Under the pieces are notes generated by a model, which worked only from the letters and a program-made list of their open reading frames with translations, made no database searches and was not told where the DNA came from. 64,000 bases of DNA from Gemmatimonadaceae bacterium (GTDB lineage Bacteria; Gemmatimonadota; Gemmatimonadetes; Gemmatimonadales; Gemmatimonadaceae). A program made the position numbers and the translations under genes. Below, in pieces: positions 60,341 through 64,000 of this stretch. The stretch lies in the NCBI GenBank assembly GCA_036496605.1, contig DASXKV010000018.1, positions 149,599 to 213,598 on the forward strand, read 5' to 3'. Each line of letters opens with the position of its first letter. The stretch's first letter is position 1.

Positions 60341-61222
60341 ATGTCTTTGTATCTGGGCGGTCACACGGTCGACAACGGCGGCATCGACATGGCCGCGCGG
60401 CGGGCCGGGCGCGCGGGAATGAAGGCGCTGCAGATCTTCACCGCGATCCCGAAGTACTACGGTGACAAGACCTCGATTCGCTCGGAGCGCGTCGAGCGGT
60501 TTCGCACCGCACTGGGCGAGACGGATATCGCGCCGCGGCAGGTCGTCGCGCACGCGGCGTACGTGCTCAATACCGCGACGCCCGAGGCAGACAAGTGGAC
60601 GCGCGCGCGCGATGGCCTAACGAAAGAGCTCGAGCGCTCGACGCGACTCGGGCTCGGCGTCGTCTGCTTCCACCCGGGCGCGGCAATCGACGGCGACACG
60701 ACGGCGGCCGCCGAACGCGTCGCGTCGGCCATTGCCTACGCGCTCGATCAAGTTCCCGGTGAGACCCGCGTGCTCGTCGAGAACACCGCGGGCGCGGGCC
60801 GCACTTTCGCGCGCACCGCCGCCGAGGTCGCGGCCATCCTGCATCATGTCCCCGCGCGCGTGCGTGCACGCACGGGCTATGGTCTCGACACGTGCCATCT
60901 CTGGGCGTCAGGCTACGACATCGGTGCCTCTCGTGAAGCACTGACCCGTGTGCTCGACGAGTTCGAGGGCGCGTCGGGCGAGCCACCGGGCTTCTTCCAT
61001 CTCAACGACAGCGAAGGCGCCTTCGCGTCCAACCGCGATCGCCACGTGCTCCTCGGCGAGGGCACGATCGGCGCCGAGCCGTTCAAATGGCTCCTCGAGG
61101 ATCGACGCGTGCGTGACATCCCACTCATCCTCGAAACACCGCAGCGGAACATGGAAATCGCGGATGATGATGCGAGCGCGGATCCGTATGATGTGAGGAT
61201 GATGGAGTTGCTTTCGGGGTGA
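60341..61222 (+). CDS. nfo: Endonuclease IV (deoxyribonuclease IV)
   Basis: 293 residues. The TIM-barrel AP endonuclease pattern is visible: GMKALQIFTAIPKYYGD, HAAYVLNTATPE (zinc ligand His), GLGVVCFHPGAA, VLVENTAGAGRTFA (Glu), RARTGYGLDTCHLWASGYDIG (Asp/His), FHLNDSEGAFASNRDRHVLLGEG and ILETPQRN (Glu). It cuts abasic sites 5' to the lesion and removes 3' blocking groups using three zinc ions. It follows the REC/H-box gene by nine bases and overlaps the next gene (GTGA). Confidence 0.93.
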   Translation: MSLYLGGHTVDNGGIDMAARRAGRAGMKALQIFTAIPKYYGDKTSIRSERVERFRTALGETDIAPRQVVAHAAYVLNTATPEADKWTRARDGLTKELERSTRLGLGVVCFHPGAAIDGDTTAAAERVASAIAYALDQVPGETRVLVENTAGAGRTFARTAAEVAAILHHVPARVRARTGYGLDTCHLWASGYDIGASREALTRVLDEFEGASGEPPGFFHLNDSEGAFASNRDRHVLLGEGTIGAEPFKWLLEDRRVRDIPLILETPQRNMEIADDDASADPYDVRMMELLSG

Positions 61223-61485
61223 TCGGCGCGAAGCGGCGGCATTCCATCGGCACCGCGAACGTCCTGCGCAGATCAGTGATCAACTGCCAGGGCCACCGTC
61301 TCACGCCGCGCACGCACCGAGTCGCCGGATATTTTTTGCTCGCCGGCGCGGGCATCGTGTTGCTCGTTGCCGCTGCCTTTCCCAGGCCGTGGACGCTGAC
61401 GTTAGGCGTCGTGGCCGTTGTCGGGGCTGGATTTGCCTCCCTCGTCTATTCGTACTTCGCCTGGAATCAGGAGACCTCACAATGA
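61219..61485 (+). CDS. Small membrane protein, SdpI-like
   Basis: 88 residues, GTG overlapping the nfo stop. Two hydrophobic helices (about 37-55, 59-77) follow GHRLTPRTHRVAGYF. The THRVAGYFLLAGAG segment resembles the last part of SdpI-family immunity proteins, but the domain is short and the N-terminal half is poor, so it may be a remnant or another small protein. Cotranscribed with nfo and the hydrolase. Confidence 0.55.
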   Translation: MIGAKRRHSIGTANVLRRSVINCQGHRLTPRTHRVAGYFLLAGAGIVLLVAAAFPRPWTLTLGVVAVVGAGFASLVYSYFAWNQETSQ

Positions 61486-63041
61486 CCTTCCGACCGTCGC
61501 ACGTCGCCGCTGCCGCCTTCGCTCTGCTCTTGGGTTTCGCGGCGCACGCTCAGCAGCCGACGACCTTCGTGATGCTGTTAGGCAACGACACCCTCGCCGT
61601 CGAGCGCGTCACACGCAGCGCCAATCGTCTCGAGGGTGATTTCGTGAGCCCGGCGCGCGGCGCGCACGTTCGTTACGCAGCGACGCTCGCCGCCGACGGA
61701 ACGATGTCGCGCATGGATCTCTGGGCGTATCGGGGCGCGGACACCACGGGCACGCATGCGACGATGGAGGAGCAGGGCGATAGCATGGCAGTCGAACTGC
61801 AGGGGAGAACGCAACACTTCGCGACGAAGCCCGGCGCGATCGTCTACTTCAATCCGTCGATGGGACTCCTCGAGCAGGCGATCATTCGCGCGCGCTCGCT
61901 CGGTGGAAAGACGGCAGAGGTTCCGCTCTTCGCGTCCGAAGGCGGTGCAACGGTGCCGCTCTCGGTGACGTGGGTTGGATCCGACTCCGCGCACGTCACA
62001 CTTGGCGGCGTCACGATGAACGTCGCTCTTGGCGTCGACGGGAGAGTCGCCGGCATGGCGGCTCCGTCGCAGAACGTGCGCGTCGTACGCGTCGACGGCG
62101 CGCGCATTACGACGACGATCGCGAAGCCCGACTATTCGGCACCGGCCGACGCGCCATACACCGCTGAAGACGTGACGGTGACGACGCCCAAAGGGCTCAA
62201 GCTCACGGGAACGCTGACGCTTCCCAAGGCGAGGCCGGCGCGCGGTGCGCCGGCGATCGTCACGATCACCGGCTCGGGAACGGAGGAGCGCGACGAATCA
62301 CTTCCCGGCGTGAATGGTTATCGTCCCTTCCGTCAGGTCGCGGACACGTTAGGTCGCCGCGGGATCGCCGTGCTGCGACTCGACGATCGAGGCGCGGGCG
62401 GCTCGGACCTCGGACCGAAGGGTCCGACATCGGCGGATTTCGCGGACGACATTCGGGCGGCACTCGCGTATCTGCGCACGCGTCACGACGTCGACGGCGA
62501 CCGGCTCGGACTCGTTGGGCATAGCGAGGGCGGAATGATCGCGCCAATGGTCGCGGCGTCGGATCCGAAGCTCCGCGCGATCGTGCTCATGGCGGGGCCG
62601 GCGCACACCGGGCGCGCCATTCTCAAATACCAGCAGGAGTACGCGGCCGATTCGATGCTTCATCTCACTGGGGCGAAGCGCGACTCCGCGGTGAAGGCGA
62701 TGGCGCGTACGCTCGACTCCGCATCAGCCGCAGAGCCGTGGATTCACTTCTTCCTCGACTATGATCCGCTCGCGACGGCGAAGCGCGTGAAGCAACCCGT
62801 ACTCATTCTCCAGGGCGCGACCGACAAACAGGTCACACCGGAGCAGGCAGCGGAGCTTGCGGCGGCCTTTCGCTCGGGCGGCGACAATGATGTCACGATG
62901 AAGGCATTTCCCTCGACGGATCATCTTTTCCTCGCTGATCCCGTGGGAAACCCAAGTGGATACGCGAGTCTTCCCTCGAAGAATGTGCGTGTCGAAGTGC
63001 TAGGAATGATTGCCGATTGGCTTGCCGCGCGGCTGCGGTGA
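61482..63041 (+). CDS. Exported alpha/beta-hydrolase (S9/dienelactone hydrolase-like)
   Basis: 519 residues from ATG 61482, overlapping the preceding stop by ATGA. A signal peptide (about 1-22, FAAHAQQ) precedes a beta-rich N-terminal domain. The hydrolase core has GLVGHSEGGMIAPMVAASD with nucleophile Ser348, an Asp in ILQGATDKQVTPEQ and a His in STDHLFL. The pattern KGLKLTGTLTLPKARPARGAPAIV upstream is typical of secreted alpha/beta hydrolases of this size. Substrate unknown: esters or peptides. Confidence 0.88.
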   Translation: MTFRPSHVAAAAFALLLGFAAHAQQPTTFVMLLGNDTLAVERVTRSANRLEGDFVSPARGAHVRYAATLAADGTMSRMDLWAYRGADTTGTHATMEEQGDSMAVELQGRTQHFATKPGAIVYFNPSMGLLEQAIIRARSLGGKTAEVPLFASEGGATVPLSVTWVGSDSAHVTLGGVTMNVALGVDGRVAGMAAPSQNVRVVRVDGARITTTIAKPDYSAPADAPYTAEDVTVTTPKGLKLTGTLTLPKARPARGAPAIVTITGSGTEERDESLPGVNGYRPFRQVADTLGRRGIAVLRLDDRGAGGSDLGPKGPTSADFADDIRAALAYLRTRHDVDGDRLGLVGHSEGGMIAPMVAASDPKLRAIVLMAGPAHTGRAILKYQQEYAADSMLHLTGAKRDSAVKAMARTLDSASAAEPWIHFFLDYDPLATAKRVKQPVLILQGATDKQVTPEQAAELAAAFRSGGDNDVTMKAFPSTDHLFLADPVGNPSGYASLPSKNVRVEVLGMIADWLAARLR

Positions 63042-63155
63042 GTGGCTGGTTGTTGGTTCTTGGTTGTTGGCGAATGCTTGTCGGTGAATGCGATTTGAGA
63101 TCGCTGAGCAGCAGCCACCAACCACCAACCACCAGCAACCAATCACCAATTTCAT
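63041..63155. repeat. TTGTTGG-type heptad hairpin after the hydrolase gene
   Basis: Words TGGCTGG, TTGTTGG, TTCTTGG, TTGTTGG, CGAATGC, TTGTCGG, TGAATGC on the left; GAGCAGC, AGCCACC, AACCACC, AACCACC, AGCAACC, AATCACC on the right. Left and right words are complementary (TTGGTTG-like against CAACCAC-like). Confidence 0.85.
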
Positions 63156-63178
63156 AGGGAAAACGATGTGCTTCCCTA
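63155..63178 (+). terminator. Possible terminator hairpin upstream of the SWIB gene
   Basis: TAGGGAA (63155-63161) and TTCCCTA (63172-63178) flank a 10-base loop, directly behind the heptad element. No strong U run follows. Confidence 0.4.
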
Positions 63179-63293
63179 TTGCGCTCAGGAACGGCCGACA
63201 TACTTTTCGCCCCGATAGCCGTTCGTGTTCAGAGTGAAAACGAGCGACTTTCAGAGGGAAAACAGTACACCATTCCATCTACCGGGAGAGAGA

Positions 63294-63656
63294 ATGGCAG
63301 CGAAAAAAGCAAAGCGGGGCGGCGCCAAGCGCGGTGCGAAACGTGGTGCGAAGAAGGCACGTGGTAGCGCGCGCAAGGCGGGTCGGAAGCGCACCGGTGC
63401 GAAGCGCGCACCGAATCCTGCGTTCATGAAGCCGATGCAGCCGGATGCTGCGCTTGGCGCCGTCGTCGGGAACAGCCCGATGCCGCGCACCGAAATCACG
63501 AAGAAGTTGTGGCAGTACATCAAGCGGAATGGCTGCCAGGACCAGAAGGAGCGTCGGATGATCAACGCCGACGACAAGCTCCGCCCCGTCTTCGGCGGCA
63601 AAAACAAAGTCTCGATGTTCGAGATGACCAAGCTCGTCAACAAGCACATGAAGTAA
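63294..63656 (+). CDS. SWIB/MDM2-domain protein with histone-like basic tail
   Basis: 120 residues from ATG 63294 with GGGAGAG upstream. Residues 1-40 are a Lys/Arg/Ala/Gly run like histone H1 or HU tails (AKKAKRGGAKRGAKRGAKKA). Residues about 44-120 are a SWIB domain: GNSPMPRTEITKKLWQYIKRNG, QDQKERRMINADDKLRPVFGGKNKVSMFEMTKLVNKH. SWIB domains are known from chromatin remodellers and chlamydial topoisomerase fusions; in bacteria the free form may bind DNA or nucleoid. A GC-rich terminator follows, so it is monocistronic. Confidence 0.93.
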   Translation: MAAKKAKRGGAKRGAKRGAKKARGSARKAGRKRTGAKRAPNPAFMKPMQPDAALGAVVGNSPMPRTEITKKLWQYIKRNGCQDQKERRMINADDKLRPVFGGKNKVSMFEMTKLVNKHMK

Positions 63657-63679
63657 GCCACCGCTGGTTTGCACTCGGA

Positions 63680-63708
63680 GGGGGGACGTGCGCATCGCAC
63701 GCCCCCCC
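63680..63708 (+). terminator. GC-rich terminator after the SWIB gene
   Basis: GGGGGG-A-CGTGCG (63680-63692) pairs with CGCACG-CCCCCC (63696-63707) around a CAT loop. A short U-containing tail (CTGCGTTTC) follows. Confidence 0.75.
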
Positions 63709-63740
63709 GCTGCGTTTCAGGAGCACTAGATTCCCACGCC

Positions 63741-64000
63741 ATGGCGAAAGGCGCGCCCAAGTCCACCAAACGATCTCCGTCCGGTCGACCCTCCAACGTC
63801 GTCGCGCGCGCGCGTGCGAACGCCGACAAGGGCCCGTCGCCGATTGCCCGCTGGCTCTGGGAGAACTTCAAATCTCTCGTCGGCGCCATCCTCATCTACC
63901 TCGTCGTGCGGACGCTGTTCGTCGAGGCGTACCGCATTCCGTCGGGCAGCATGATCCCGACGCTGCTCGTCGGCGACTGGCTGTTCGTCAACAAGCTCGC
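63741..64000 (+). CDS. lepB: Signal peptidase I, N-terminal part (cut by window end)
   Basis: The first 86 residues are present from ATG 63741. A basic Lys/Ser-rich N-terminus leads to a membrane helix (about 45-62, VGAILIYLVVRTLF). EAYRIPSGSMIPTLLVGDWLFVNK then contains the catalytic Ser70 (SGSM box). Signal peptidase I removes signal peptides on the outer face of the inner membrane. The catalytic Lys and the rest are outside the window. Confidence 0.93.
   Translation, partial: MAKGAPKSTKRSPSGRPSNVVARARANADKGPSPIARWLWENFKSLVGAILIYLVVRTLFVEAYRIPSGSMIPTLLVGDWLFVNKL

Overview
This window is a high-GC bacterial chromosome segment with no rRNA, tRNA, phage or transposase signature. The gene content points to Gemmatimonadota or a near relative: long MacB/FtsX-type orphan permeases with a PadR regulator, a secreted S9 peptidase, a TonB-dependent receptor, a MoxR/DUF58/BatA/DUF4159/DUF4175 operon, a SWIB-domain histone-like protein and many small exported lipoproteins. 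This placement is inferred from the translated genes, not from a marker gene.

Layout. 1-5.7 kb: end of a D-aminoacylase-type amidohydrolase, a small outer-membrane-like protein, then a BlaI / M56-HEAT / HEAT-repeat cluster. 5.8-13.1 kb: an orphan permease and a three-gene 2-oxoacid:acceptor oxidoreductase operon (GltD-like flavoprotein, gamma-alpha subunit, beta subunit). 13.1-25.1 kb: small envelope proteins, a CHAD-CYTH protein, a minus-strand operon (S9 peptidase, two DUF4412-like paralogues, a membrane protein), a run of small minus-strand genes, then a metallo-beta-lactamase-fold hydrolase with an arginase-family protein. 25.1-38.2 kb: TonB receptor with a Cys/His-rich exported partner, lipoproteins, a propeller/gamma-glutamyltransferase fusion, PadR with a second orphan permease, a CPBP protease, Fpg/Nei glycosylase and a PhzF protein. 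38.4-53.6 kb: one long co-directional operon of eight envelope genes built round a MoxR AAA ATPase and VWA-type proteins. 53.7-64 kb: dehydratase / cyclodeaminase / thioesterase / DUF2911 genes, pruA, a sialidase-like lipoprotein, a REC-plus-H-box regulator, endonuclease IV, a hydrolase, the SWIB protein and the start of lepB.

Two DNA-level patterns stand out that the genes do not explain. First, about fifteen gene junctions or gene edges carry short elements written in reiterated 7-bp words. In most, a G-rich array is followed by a C-rich array of complementary words, so each can fold into a long hairpin. The words differ from element to element (GGGGCTA-like, TTGGTGG-like, AGCGTAG-like, and a 14-bp double word), but the 7-bp register and the arm-spacer-arm plan recur. 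Some run into genes and encode a protein linker or signal peptides. Several genes lying directly behind one have no Shine-Dalgarno, while most other genes do. Second, the 7-mer CCTAACG/CGTTAGG occurs 44 times by hand count, roughly one per 1.5 kb. It is read in at least four codon phases and uses codons (CTA, TTA, AGG) that look otherwise uncommon here. That pattern suggests selection on the DNA word itself.
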